NCBI RefSeq assembly: GCF_002646595.1
Contig: NZ_PDUD01000035.1
Span: forward strand, 1 to 64,000
DNA length: 64,000 nt
Direction of reading: 5' to 3'
DNA from: Flavilitoribacter nigricans DSM 23189 = NBRC 102662
Lineage (GTDB): Bacteria > Bacteroidota > Bacteroidia > Chitinophagales > Saprospiraceae
Shown here: positions 28,178 to 35,857 of the stretch, piece by piece
Layout of the letters: every line of letters starts with the position of its first letter
How positions within the stretch are numbered: position 1 is the stretch's first letter
Made by a program: the position numbers and the translations under genes
Notes under the pieces: generated by a model
The model's database searches: none
What the model saw: the letters and a program-made list of their open reading frames with translations, nothing else
Told to the model about the DNA's origin: nothing

Positions 28178-28332
28178 GCAACGGATGGTGTTTTAAGGGT
28201 CAGGATCGTGACTCTATTTATATACTCCGACAAAAAGACCCCCTGGGGCCCATGCGGATCTCCACTTTTTTTAAAAAAATTACGGATTGGTATTTTTCCA
28301 GAATTTTATTCTACTTTTAGTCGCCGTCTATT

Positions 28333-28340
28333 TAAATTTG
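28333..28340 (+). promoter_or_regulatory. Candidate promoter box for the ECF sigma gene
   Basis: TAAATTTG matches the TAnnTTTG box, 33 bases before the preferred ATG. The upstream element is poor. Confidence 0.35.
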
Positions 28341-28373
28341 TTTGGAATTCTATGGCCGATTCGTCTAGTCAAA

Positions 28374-28958
28374 ATGGATGCTCAAGAAAAACACCATCTG
28401 ATCCAGCTGTCCGGAGGCAATAAACAAAGCTTTGCTTTTCTGTTCGAGAAGTACAGGTCCAAGGTCTATTACTATAGCTTTCAATTCGTGCGCAGCCGGG
28501 AAGTTGCGCAGGAGATCACACTTGATGTTTTTACCAAAATATGGGAGAAGCATACGACCATCCAGGCCACCCAGTCCATCAGTGGACTCCTGCTGAAGAT
28601 CACCCGCGATTTGTCCATAACTTATTTGAGGAAGGCGGCGAAAGATGAAGCACTCAGGAAGGAGTTTGTTCAGAATTACTTCCAAAGCCTCGACAATCCG
28701 TTGGAAGAACAACTGATCTTCAAGGAAGGCCTGGAGATCGCCCAAAAGGCAGTTGAAAGTCTGCCACCACGCTGCCGACAGGTATTTCAGCTTCGTTATA
28801 GGGAAGGTTTTTCCCTTAAGGAAATTGCCGATGAATTGAATATTTCCGTCAGTACGGTAAAAAAGCAATTGAAAAAAGGTACGCTTATTGTCAAGGCCTA
28901 TCTGGAAGCGAATACCGATCTGGTTTTCATTTTTATTGTAGGACAGTACTTTTCCTAG
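28374..28958 (+). CDS. ECF sigma-70 factor paired with FecR
   Basis: 194 residues from the ATG at 28374 (MDAQEKHHL). An in-frame ATG 29 codons earlier would add a hydrophobic, non-homologous tail and is rejected. Region 2 covers about 20-90 (FAFLFEKYRSKVYYYSFQF and VFTKIWE), and region 4 about 125-180 with the helix-turn-helix GFSLKEIADELNISVSTVKK. It directs RNA polymerase to the SusC operon when freed from FecR. It is divergent from fecR with 196 bases between, a usual layout. Confidence 0.92.
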   Translation: MDAQEKHHLIQLSGGNKQSFAFLFEKYRSKVYYYSFQFVRSREVAQEITLDVFTKIWEKHTTIQATQSISGLLLKITRDLSITYLRKAAKDEALRKEFVQNYFQSLDNPLEEQLIFKEGLEIAQKAVESLPPRCRQVFQLRYREGFSLKEIADELNISVSTVKKQLKKGTLIVKAYLEANTDLVFIFIVGQYFS

Positions 28959-29000
28959 CAGGCTGGATGTGGCCGGATGATGAGTGGGAGTGGGGTTGGA

Positions 29001-29159
29001 TTAAACTTTTAATCCTGCAGGATTTCGGTAATCCTGTTGCCTCAGTGGAATTTTTTTTCGGATCAGCTGTGGCAGTTGTATTTCGTGGTCCGCCACGGTG
29101 GCTTCAATTACCGCCAGCGTTTCGTAAAGAGAGGTGAGGTGATCCCGACAGGGTTCTTA
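29001..29159 (-). pseudogene. Gene remnant without start codon
   Basis: A minus-strand stop-to-stop frame of about 50 codons reads like real protein (LTSLYETLAVIEATVADHE, then IRKKIPLRQQDYRNPAG) but has no ATG. It runs into the island boundary repeat, so the upstream part may have been removed. I do not recognise the family. Confidence 0.3.
29140..29156. repeat. Distal attachment-site repeat of the island
   Basis: TGATCCCGACAGGGTTC matches 16 of 17 bases of 35819-35835, the 3' end of the tRNA-Arg gene. This is the expected product of integrase-mediated insertion at a tRNA. Confidence 0.7.
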
Positions 29160-29281
29160 TAAAGCTGTGTAATTTCTTGTGTATCAATTAGTTGTGAAAA
29201 CCTGAAAATGCTTCTTAAGATATTCTTGGTAGTAAAATTCTAACTCTTGAAAACTGGGATAAGTTAGATTGAATAAAAGCA

Positions 29282-29806
29282 TTAGCGAAAATATAAAAAT
29301 TCAGATTTTATTTTCTCCCTGGTCCATATCCAAAGCCCTGAAAAAAGCGCAACTACTTTGACCAGATTAAAAAGTATTGGCAGGTATATTTCATTCAATT
29401 TTTCCTTCGTAGTTAAGGGGATTTCCCTTACTTCACCATCCAGATATATCCAATGTCCGTAATTCCATAATCTTATCAAAAAGGGCCAAAATTGGATTAA
29501 AGAGATTGGTATTAAAATGATCAAGGTCCATGTTACGATATGGTATCCTCGACGGCTACCAAAAAATGCTGATAAGATAAATCCTATTAAGACAGTAAGT
29601 GTGAAAGCTATAAAGAATGTTGCATACCTTGGAGTAGGAAAGCATACACTTATATACTCAAATTTAGCTTGTTGGTAATAGCTGAACGGATCAAGAGTCT
29701 GCCACCAAAAATCATAGCACCAGATAGCTAATCCAGTAATTAAAATTGCTGGAATTAGTTTCTTCCAAAATTGTCCTGATTCAAATCGCGATAGATATCT
29801 AGTCAT
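29282..29806 (-). CDS. Small membrane protein partnered with the NACHT gene
   Basis: 174 residues with four membrane segments (about 17-33, 58-82, 88-112 and 142-162). No known family. Its ATG overlaps the last eight bases of the NACHT gene, so expression is coupled and the two products probably work at the same membrane. Base composition is A/T-rich. Confidence 0.65.
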   Translation of the reverse strand: MTRYLSRFESGQFWKKLIPAILITGLAIWCYDFWWQTLDPFSYYQQAKFEYISVCFPTPRYATFFIAFTLTVLIGFILSAFFGSRRGYHIVTWTLIILIPISLIQFWPFLIRLWNYGHWIYLDGEVREIPLTTKEKLNEIYLPILFNLVKVVALFSGLWIWTREKIKSEFLYFR

Positions 29807-31961
29807 TGCTTTGCGTTGTTAGTTCAGGGCTTTTTTCTTCCTCCTCCTCACCCCGCGGAAACGCCGCTCCATATACCGCCCCCCAATGCCCCGCAAAATA
29901 CTCCTGCAAGATCCGATGCCGAAAACGCCAGGAACCACCGTCAGATTCGAGAATGTCCTGGATGGTAGCACGTTTTAAAAAAACGACCAATTCCTTAGGT
30001 AGTAAGCCCTTGCGACGCAAAAGCCTTTTCAAATGCCAATATTGTAAAATAGAAAAATACAAGGCCCACATAGAAGCTCTAAATCGGTGGTGGGGACGAG
30101 TGATCTTTATGAAAGAAGTAGTATGCTTTAATTGGTCGACCAGACCGCCGACCAGACCGCCGAACAGACCGCCGACCAGACCGAAGACCAGACCGACGCC
30201 CAGACCGACGCCCAGACCGCCGACCAGACCGAAGACCAGACCGACGATCAGACCGACGACCAGATAAGTTCTTAATCTCTTTTTAAAGTAAAAGAAGGAC
30301 CAATTTACTGAGTCCTTTGTATCTATTATGGCCGGACTATCGCCCGGACCGCCGACCAGACCGCCGACCAGACCGCCGACCAGACCGCCGACCAGACCGA
30401 CGACCGGACCGACGCCCAGACCGCCGCCCAGACCGCCGACCAGACCGAAGACCAGACCGACGCCCAGACCTAAGACCAGACCGAAGACCAGATCTATTAT
30501 TAAATCCTTGTTAAAAAGCTTGAAAGTCAAATACTTCTTTTCATCCGGCCAGATTTCACTCAGACCGTCGATCAGACCGTCGATCAGACCGACGACCAGA
30601 CCGCCGACCAGACCGCCGACCAGACCGCCGACCAGACCGCCGACCAGACCGCCGACCAGACCGCCGACCAGACCGCCGACCAGACCGCCGACCAGACCTT
30701 CTAAAAATTTAGCCATAAATAACTGCCTCCTCCCAAACCGCCCCCAATCATACTGCAAATTTACCAACTCAAACTCCACCAACCCCTTCCAGGTCATTCG
30801 ATCCGCCAAAAAGCCCAGATATTTTTTGACCTGGTCAGAGGTATACTTTTCAAAACCACCGGTAGCATCCGCCACAAAAAACTCCACGATTTCTTGCTGC
30901 CGGCCCTCCAAAGTATCCGCCTTAAAATCAAACTCCTCCCATACTTTAGAAGAAGCAAACAACAACTGCACCGTATTCAAATAAAATGGCGTCTTGATCG
31001 CTTCTCGCAGCAGTGGATCCTTTTTCATCGCATCCAGAATGCCATTCGTTTCCGGAGAGTTCACTTCCTGGAGGCCTTCTTTGATCTGCGTGATCGTTAA
31101 GGGCTTCACCATGATCTGGCAGTAGACCGGCGCATCTACCGTTTCCGCGTATTCCACGATGCGTGAGCAGATAACGTATTGCCGTTCTTGTTTTTTGCCG
31201 TATTCCGCGATAGCTTCCAAACAAGGCTGCCGGAGATCTTCGCCCAGCTCGTCCAGGCCATCGAAGAGCGGCAGCAAACGATTTTCGGTAAGCAACTGCT
31301 CCACCAGACCCTTGGAAAAGCCCATTTGCGGCAGCAGTTCCTTTAGCCATTCCTCCACCGACGAAAAACGCTCCCGCCAGGTGGCCATATTGATGATGAT
31401 CGGGATATCGGTGATGACGGGATCCTGCCGGTAGAGGAGTTCATAGGCCAGCTGCAGCAACAAAGTCGTCTTCCCGGCTCCGGGCTCACCGATGATCAGC
31501 AGGCGGCCGCGATGTTTATCGAAGAGGTGGATCAGCTCCTCTTTGATCTTGGTGGAGCGGATGGTCTTATTATCGTAGATATCGGCTTTGGTGTTGGTGC
31601 CTTCGGTGGAGTATTTCAGTTCCAGATTGATGGGAAAACGGGCGGCGAGTTTGCTTCGCAGGCGCTCCTGGTAACTTTCCAGCAGGCCGGTGCGGATCTT
31701 TTGCAGGTTGTCTTCGGAGACGGCTTCGGCGGTAGGCTCGCCTTTTTTCTTTTTGAAGAACTTATCGCCTTCGGTCCAGAGGGCGTAGGCGAGAATGGTA
31801 AAAAAGCCAATGCCGCCGATGGTGAGATAGTAGTGATCTCCCAGTTTTTCCTTAAGCGCAGCGGCGATATCCCCACCGATCAGCTCGGGAATCAGGCTCA
31901 CTACAATGATGAGCACCAGCAGGCCCAGGAATTTTAGGAGTTTTTCTAGTAGGGTTTTCAC
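29799..31961 (-). CDS. Membrane NACHT NTPase with glycine-zipper repeat segments
   Basis: 720 residues from a GTG start at 31961. Two membrane helices lie at about 10-28 and 45-62. A NACHT domain follows, with P-loop GEPGAGKTT (158-166) and Walker B LPLFDGLDELGE (230-241). Then come three long blocks of VGGL repeats: 421-467, 489-539 and 568-608. These are glycine zippers able to pack into a membrane. The C-terminal part contains SWRFRHRILQEYFAG (677-691), common at the end of NACHT proteins. NACHT proteins sense a trigger, often phage, and activate an effector; here the effector may be the zipper region itself, acting on the membrane. The GTG start is supported by the conserved leader in the relic at 17.6 kb. 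Confidence 0.85.
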   Translation of the reverse strand: MKTLLEKLLKFLGLLVLIIVVSLIPELIGGDIAAALKEKLGDHYYLTIGGIGFFTILAYALWTEGDKFFKKKKGEPTAEAVSEDNLQKIRTGLLESYQERLRSKLAARFPINLELKYSTEGTNTKADIYDNKTIRSTKIKEELIHLFDKHRGRLLIIGEPGAGKTTLLLQLAYELLYRQDPVITDIPIIINMATWRERFSSVEEWLKELLPQMGFSKGLVEQLLTENRLLPLFDGLDELGEDLRQPCLEAIAEYGKKQERQYVICSRIVEYAETVDAPVYCQIMVKPLTITQIKEGLQEVNSPETNGILDAMKKDPLLREAIKTPFYLNTVQLLFASSKVWEEFDFKADTLEGRQQEIVEFFVADATGGFEKYTSDQVKKYLGFLADRMTWKGLVEFELVNLQYDWGRFGRRQLFMAKFLEGLVGGLVGGLVGGLVGGLVGGLVGGLVGGLVGGLVVGLIDGLIDGLSEIWPDEKKYLTFKLFNKDLIIDLVFGLVLGLGVGLVFGLVGGLGGGLGVGPVVGLVGGLVGGLVGGLVGGPGDSPAIIDTKDSVNWSFFYFKKRLRTYLVVGLIVGLVFGLVGGLGVGLGVGLVFGLVGGLFGGLVGGLVDQLKHTTSFIKITRPHHRFRASMWALYFSILQYWHLKRLLRRKGLLPKELVVFLKRATIQDILESDGGSWRFRHRILQEYFAGHWGAVYGAAFPRGEEEEEKSPELTTQSND
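30138..30698. repeat. 12-bp tandem repeat arrays inside the NACHT gene
   Basis: Three arrays (30138-30263, 30347-30491 and 30562-30698) of a degenerate 12-mer close to CCGACCAGACCG encode the VGGL repeats in the other strand. The unit is a multiple of three, so gain or loss keeps the frame. The third array has the most exact copies. Confidence 0.9.
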
Positions 31962-32064
31962 CTGCGTAAAATAAGAGAAATGTGGGAAAACTTATATATG
32001 AAGATAGCGTTACAATACCTGTCAATCGAATATGCCCTGTGGATAGATCTCAAAAAACTTCTAA

Positions 32065-32790
32065 TCAAAAAACCTCTGTACCAAAATCAAACAACCCAAT
32101 TTCAGATACAATTTTTTGAAACTTTTCTTTTCCCGTCAGGATAGGCTGATCCTTGTATCCGTATTTTAAGCTTTTAGTATTCCACCAGCTTGAGCTTGGA
32201 TGAGGTACCGAGAAGTATTTAATCCCTTCCAGCTGCTTTACATTTCTGTAGTACCAATCAAAGTCATTATAAGCCATCCTACTGACAAAGATCAGGTACT
32301 CATAATCTAAAATGGACTGTAGGGCACATATATTCCAAAACGAACGGGTTTTATCCATTTCGTGCCTTACAATACTTTCTCCCGTTTGAGCCGGGCGAAG
32401 GAAATAATTCAGAAAAACGGTATACCTAAACAAGTTATAGGTATTAATACGCTGGGGTTGTAGCTCGAGTATAGCAGTCTCGATATTTCGGAAGATCGAA
32501 AAGGCTTTCGAATCGTATTTTTGGTTTTTCCCGTTACCTGCATTCTGCCGGGTATATATATAATCTCTTTCTTCATCATCTAAATTTTGGGAGCTGGAAT
32601 CATACCAGGTAGTATAGTCCAGATGAATATGACTTTTTTCCGGTAGATAGTGGCTTTCACCAATGATCAAAACTTTCGTATCCATCTGGCCATATTCTGT
32701 TCCAATTAGGGGCAAAAGCTCAGGGTATCGCCGGTAGATATCTAGGGTTTGAAGTCCTATATCAAATTTTTCAGTCCATATCATCAGCAT
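32065..32790 (-). CDS. Possible uracil-DNA-glycosylase-fold protein
   Basis: 241 residues, A/T-rich. KVLIIGESHYLPE (about 39-51) resembles the first loop of UDG-superfamily proteins, and VPHPSSSWWN (about 194-203) resembles the HPS motif of their second loop; between them is an alternating helix/strand pattern. The canonical catalytic Asp of the first motif is not present, so it may bind or cut something else. It lies between the NACHT and STAND-kinase genes on the island and reads leftward. The ATG two codons after the called one (MIWTEKF) is an equal start. Function is a guess from two motifs. Confidence 0.5.
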   Translation of the reverse strand: MLMIWTEKFDIGLQTLDIYRRYPELLPLIGTEYGQMDTKVLIIGESHYLPEKSHIHLDYTTWYDSSSQNLDDEERDYIYTRQNAGNGKNQKYDSKAFSIFRNIETAILELQPQRINTYNLFRYTVFLNYFLRPAQTGESIVRHEMDKTRSFWNICALQSILDYEYLIFVSRMAYNDFDWYYRNVKQLEGIKYFSVPHPSSSWWNTKSLKYGYKDQPILTGKEKFQKIVSEIGLFDFGTEVF

Positions 32791-32820
32791 GCAGGTTTAT
32801 TTTTGGTTGGATATTATACC

Positions 32821-32835
32821 GGAGTTGCAAACTCC
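32821..32835. repeat. Short palindrome GGAGTTGCAAACTCC
   Basis: A 6-bp stem with a 3-base loop lies between the UDG-like gene and the STAND-kinase gene. A related string, TTTGCAAACTCCTCGTAGCG, occurs at 17706-17725 beside the NACHT relic; here the corresponding text is TTGCAAACTCCTGCTAGCG. It may be a repeated extragenic element. Confidence 0.4.
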
Positions 32836-32996
32836 TGCTAGCGGTTCACGGACAGCGAGGGCATTCTACAGCCAGCGGGGGAGGACGAAAATAGAATTAA
32901 GCTTTAAAGCGATTTGCTTCTAAGCTACTATATTCCGTATATTAATGAATTAGAAAGATAAATCCAACAACGAAGAAAGCTTTTGAAATTAATTTT

Positions 32997-35192
32997 ATGT
33001 ATCTAATCACAAAACAAGAGCTTCATCAATTAATCGCTGAAAATAAGACTCTAGCCGCAATCGAGTTTTTAAGATCAGCTTCTTTTATTCAAAGAAATTT
33101 TGAATTAAGCCGAGAACTAACTGTTCATCTTGCCTCATTTCAATCTTACAGCGAAGACAAAAGAAAAGAAACTTCAACCTCGGAAGAATTAAGGGTGAGG
33201 AAAAATAATCTCCATCACTCCCTCTTAAAAATTGTCGATCTTCTTCCAAATGAGAATCTTGAGTTACAATTACCACCCCTGCCAAATTTACCCAGACCGA
33301 AATACCCTTTTATCGGTCTACGTTGGTTTTCCAGAGAGGATGCACCAATATTTTTTGGAAGAGAGAAAGAAATTCAGAAGCTATATAATTGGATTCTATC
33401 AGGTGAACGCCTAGTATTACTATATGGACAATCCGGAGTCGGAAAGTCTTCTCTTCTGCATGCAGGTTTATTACCAAGATTAGAATACAGGTGGATTTGC
33501 CATTACCTAAGGTGGAATTCTGGGAAAGGAGTGGTAAATAGTTTGGATGGCACACAAATTAATGTCGCTGATAAAGAGAAAGTATATGTGATTGATCAAC
33601 TTGAAGAAATTTTCACGTCTTCAAGTAGTGAAGTTAAAGAGATCTTCAGTTCCATCAAGTCAACATTGGCAAAGGATGGAAACCTACAGATAGTATTAAG
33701 TTTTAGAAAAGAGTTTCTGGCAGAAACGCAAGATATGTTAGATGATTTGAGTATTGATTATAGCTCTATTTTACTTAAACCTTTGAGGAAAAGAGAATTG
33801 GTCAAAGCAATTACTGGAGTAGCGTTCGATCCTTGGCTCAAAAGGCGATTCAATCTTGAAATTCAAAATGGGCTACCAGAAAAAATCGCTGACCACATTC
33901 TCACTGATGAAGAATCTCATATCGCGCCTTTACTACAAATTCTACTACGCAAGATGTGGGATGCTGTGAAGGATAACAATGAAGATAAAATTTTCGATTC
34001 AAATCTTTACTCTGGATTTCAGGAACAGAGCTTAACCAGTATGCTCAGTACACAAATAAAAGAATTAGAAAAAAAGTTTCCTCGAGAAGTTGAGAGTGGC
34101 TTAGTCCTGGACATTCTTAAATTTTTCACGACGGTTCGAGCTACGGCCAAGAAGGCAGGAGAGTCTGAGTGGAGAAGTCGTTACGCACATATTTTTTCAA
34201 TTGACTCTCTAATCCAGGAATTGGAACATCTTTTTTTACTTACCTCCCTAGATAGAGGAAATCAGGCTACCATTCGGCTTGCCCATGATGCCTTAGCGCC
34301 AATCATTATAGAAAATTTTAATAATTCCGATCTAATTGGTCAAAGGGCTTTTCGTTTGATTGATAGTAAGCGAATTGATATTGCTTCTGACCGAGAAGTT
34401 GAATTTAGTAATACTGATTTGGATACTATATTGCAAGGAGAATATGGTATGCGAAAACTCAGTGATAAAGAGATTCATATAATCAATGTGAGCAGTGAAC
34501 GTCGAAATAAAGAAAGAAAGGCATTAGAGATCCTGCAAGAAAGGGATGAGGAATTCACTCTAGCTCTTTTTCAGATACAGGAAGAAGAACGCAAGCGAAT
34601 CGGCCGTGACCTTCATGATAGAGTTGGAAGTATGCTTGCAACAATAAAGCTTTTACTTTCTAGTCTTGACAACAAAACGGGCTTTCCAAATTTGGAAAAT
34701 AGAAAACGTTTTCAAGAATCAATGTCTTTACTCAATGAAGCTAATGAAGAGGTCCGGAGGTTATCTCATAACCTAAGTTCAGATAGTGCTTTAAGCACCG
34801 TTGGGTTGGTTGCACAATTACAGGATATGGTTCGTGTAATTCAAGAAAGTGGCCAATTAATGATTGAGCTTTCTACTTTTAATTTCGATGAACGTTTGGA
34901 TGTTTCAACTGAAGTTAAAATATACAGAATCATACAAGAATTAGTTAGCAATGCTCTTAAGCATGCAAAGGCTACGAAGCTTCTAATTCAGCTTTCACGT
35001 ATTGGTGGCACGGTCGAAATTCTTGTAGAGGATGACGGTTTTGGTTTTGATATAAATTCTCTCAGTTACAAGGAAGGAATAGGCCTAAGGAACATTAAAG
35101 GCCGTATTTCTGAACTTTCGGGAGATATCCAAATTGAATCTTCTGTCGGTAGGGGAACGAAAATTAATATCCAAATTCCTATTGAAGGTTAA
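32997..35192 (+). CDS. STAND NTPase fused to a NarL-type histidine kinase
   Basis: 731 residues, soluble, A/T-rich. Residues 1-90 are a small helical domain resembling effector-associated domains (EAD11-like: ELHQLIAENKTLAAIEFL). Residues 105-440 are an nSTAND1-type ATPase: FIGLRWFSREDAPIFFGRE entry motif, P-loop GQSGVGKSS (144-152), Walker B VYVIDQLEEI (196-205) and an RLAHDALAPII end. A coiled coil (about 497-530) leads to a HisKA_3 domain with His540 in IGRDLHDRVGS and an HATPase with NALKHA (652-657), DDGFGFD (679-685) and GIGLRNI. The superstructure repeats usual for STAND proteins are absent; a kinase replaces them. No response regulator is adjacent. Likely an intracellular alarm that signals by phosphotransfer; this is inference. 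Confidence 0.85.
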   Translation: MYLITKQELHQLIAENKTLAAIEFLRSASFIQRNFELSRELTVHLASFQSYSEDKRKETSTSEELRVRKNNLHHSLLKIVDLLPNENLELQLPPLPNLPRPKYPFIGLRWFSREDAPIFFGREKEIQKLYNWILSGERLVLLYGQSGVGKSSLLHAGLLPRLEYRWICHYLRWNSGKGVVNSLDGTQINVADKEKVYVIDQLEEIFTSSSSEVKEIFSSIKSTLAKDGNLQIVLSFRKEFLAETQDMLDDLSIDYSSILLKPLRKRELVKAITGVAFDPWLKRRFNLEIQNGLPEKIADHILTDEESHIAPLLQILLRKMWDAVKDNNEDKIFDSNLYSGFQEQSLTSMLSTQIKELEKKFPREVESGLVLDILKFFTTVRATAKKAGESEWRSRYAHIFSIDSLIQELEHLFLLTSLDRGNQATIRLAHDALAPIIIENFNNSDLIGQRAFRLIDSKRIDIASDREVEFSNTDLDTILQGEYGMRKLSDKEIHIINVSSERRNKERKALEILQERDEEFTLALFQIQEEERKRIGRDLHDRVGSMLATIKLLLSSLDNKTGFPNLENRKRFQESMSLLNEANEEVRRLSHNLSSDSALSTVGLVAQLQDMVRVIQESGQLMIELSTFNFDERLDVSTEVKIYRIIQELVSNALKHAKATKLLIQLSRIGGTVEILVEDDGFGFDINSLSYKEGIGLRNIKGRISELSGDIQIESSVGRGTKINIQIPIEG

Positions 35193-35312
35193 AGCCGAAG
35201 AAATAGCGGAAATTTAATTAGAGTTTAATTCAAAATTGCCTTTGAGCAACAATTTCTTCTATTTACTCCACCTCAAGAGTAAAGAAATTTCGAAAATTTC
35301 AGTATAAGTTAA
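35193..35312. other. Gap between cargo and relics
   Basis: A/T-rich sequence after the STAND-kinase gene; I see no gene or strong hairpin in it. Confidence 0.5.
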
Positions 35313-35453
35313 ATAAAGTGCAGCCTTAATCGTTCGATTGAGGCTTTGGTATTAGAAAATGAGCGGTTCGGTCAGCCGTATACTGAAGAAGAGCTTGCAT
35401 ACGTCAGTCAGTATAATGGTTACGGCGGTATGTGCAGCGAAGTGCCGAACTGA
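35313..35453 (+). pseudogene. Relic of a mobile-element methylase/helicase
   Basis: An open stretch without ATG reads NRSIEALVLENERF, then YTEEELAYVSQYNGYGGM. This matches the N-terminal motif of large DNA methyltransferase/helicase proteins of conjugative elements (NIEAIxLxxxLE ... EEQxxLxxYxGWGG). It stops 14 codons after this motif. Only this fragment remains. Confidence 0.45.
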
Positions 35454-35478
35454 AGAAATAACGGAGATTGTATGAGTA

Positions 35479-35640
35479 TTACATACCCGCTTCACTCTGT
35501 AAATCGTCCCACTGTTCAGGCAGGACCGCGTAGCCGATAGACAGGATCTTTTGCTTTTTGTTGTGGTAGGTATAGAATTTGATGTCGCAGGAACCATCCT
35601 TGTACGGATCGTAAGTCCAGAGCATTTTCTTTAGCTTCAT
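35479..35640 (-). pseudogene. Truncated tyrosine integrase, arm-binding domain only
   Basis: From the ATG at 35640, 53 codons read MKLKKMLWTYDPYKDGSC, then YHNKKQKILSIGYAVLPEQWDD. This is the arm DNA-binding domain that begins Bacteroidota phage-type integrases. The core-binding and catalytic domains are missing. It starts 179 bases from the tRNA end and points away from it, the normal integrase position. Confidence 0.6.
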
Positions 35641-35756
35641 GGGCTTGGTGTTTTCTAAAGATATTCTTAATAGTAAGTGCACATAATAATACCTATAAAA
35701 CATGTTGTTGCAAGTTGTCGTACTTTTTTAACTACCTCGCAAACCCAATGAATATA

Positions 35757-35793
35757 ACGAAAAAAGCCCTGATTGTTGACAATCAAGGCTTTG
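35757..35793 (-). terminator. Terminator downstream of the tRNA gene
   Basis: On the minus strand AAAGCCTTGATTG pairs with CAATCAGGGCTTT (one mismatch), followed by a run of six T. It lies 26 bases beyond the tRNA 3' end, inside the island, so the island brought a terminator for the tRNA transcript. Confidence 0.75.
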
Positions 35794-35818
35794 CGGTAGA
35801 ACATATTGCTTTACTCTG

Positions 35819-35835
35819 TGATCCCGACAGGATTC
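35819..35835. repeat. tRNA-proximal attachment-site repeat
   Basis: The last 17 bases of the tRNA gene, repeated at 29140-29156 with one mismatch. Confidence 0.7.
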
Positions 35836-35857
35836 GAACCTGTGGCCTGCTGATTAG

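Larger units (their letters stand above)
28959..29281. other. Left boundary zone of the genomic island
   Basis: It contains a protein-like remnant (29001-29159), the left copy of the tRNA-end repeat (29140-29156) and an AT-rich gap. No intact gene is visible. Confidence 0.5.
29140..35835. mobile_element. Genomic island integrated at tRNA-Arg
   Basis: The segment is bounded by 17-bp direct repeats of the tRNA 3' end. It carries an integrase remnant next to the tRNA, a mobile-element methylase/helicase relic, and cargo of NACHT, STAND-kinase and two further genes. Several of the cargo genes are visibly more A/T-rich than the flanking carbohydrate genes. The island appears fixed because the integrase is truncated. 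Its left part could also include later insertions. Confidence 0.7.

Noticed and set aside
28287-28373. Longer sigma factor start with a hydrophobic N-terminus
   Set aside because: ECF sigma factors are soluble; the ATG at 28374 gives the normal start.
30138-30698. CRISPR-like array
   Set aside because: Units are 12 bases with no spacers and translate to VGGL repeats within the NACHT gene.
30317-30984. Plus-strand frames rich in RPD or RPPT repeats
   Set aside because: They are antisense shadows of the NACHT gene's 12-bp repeats.
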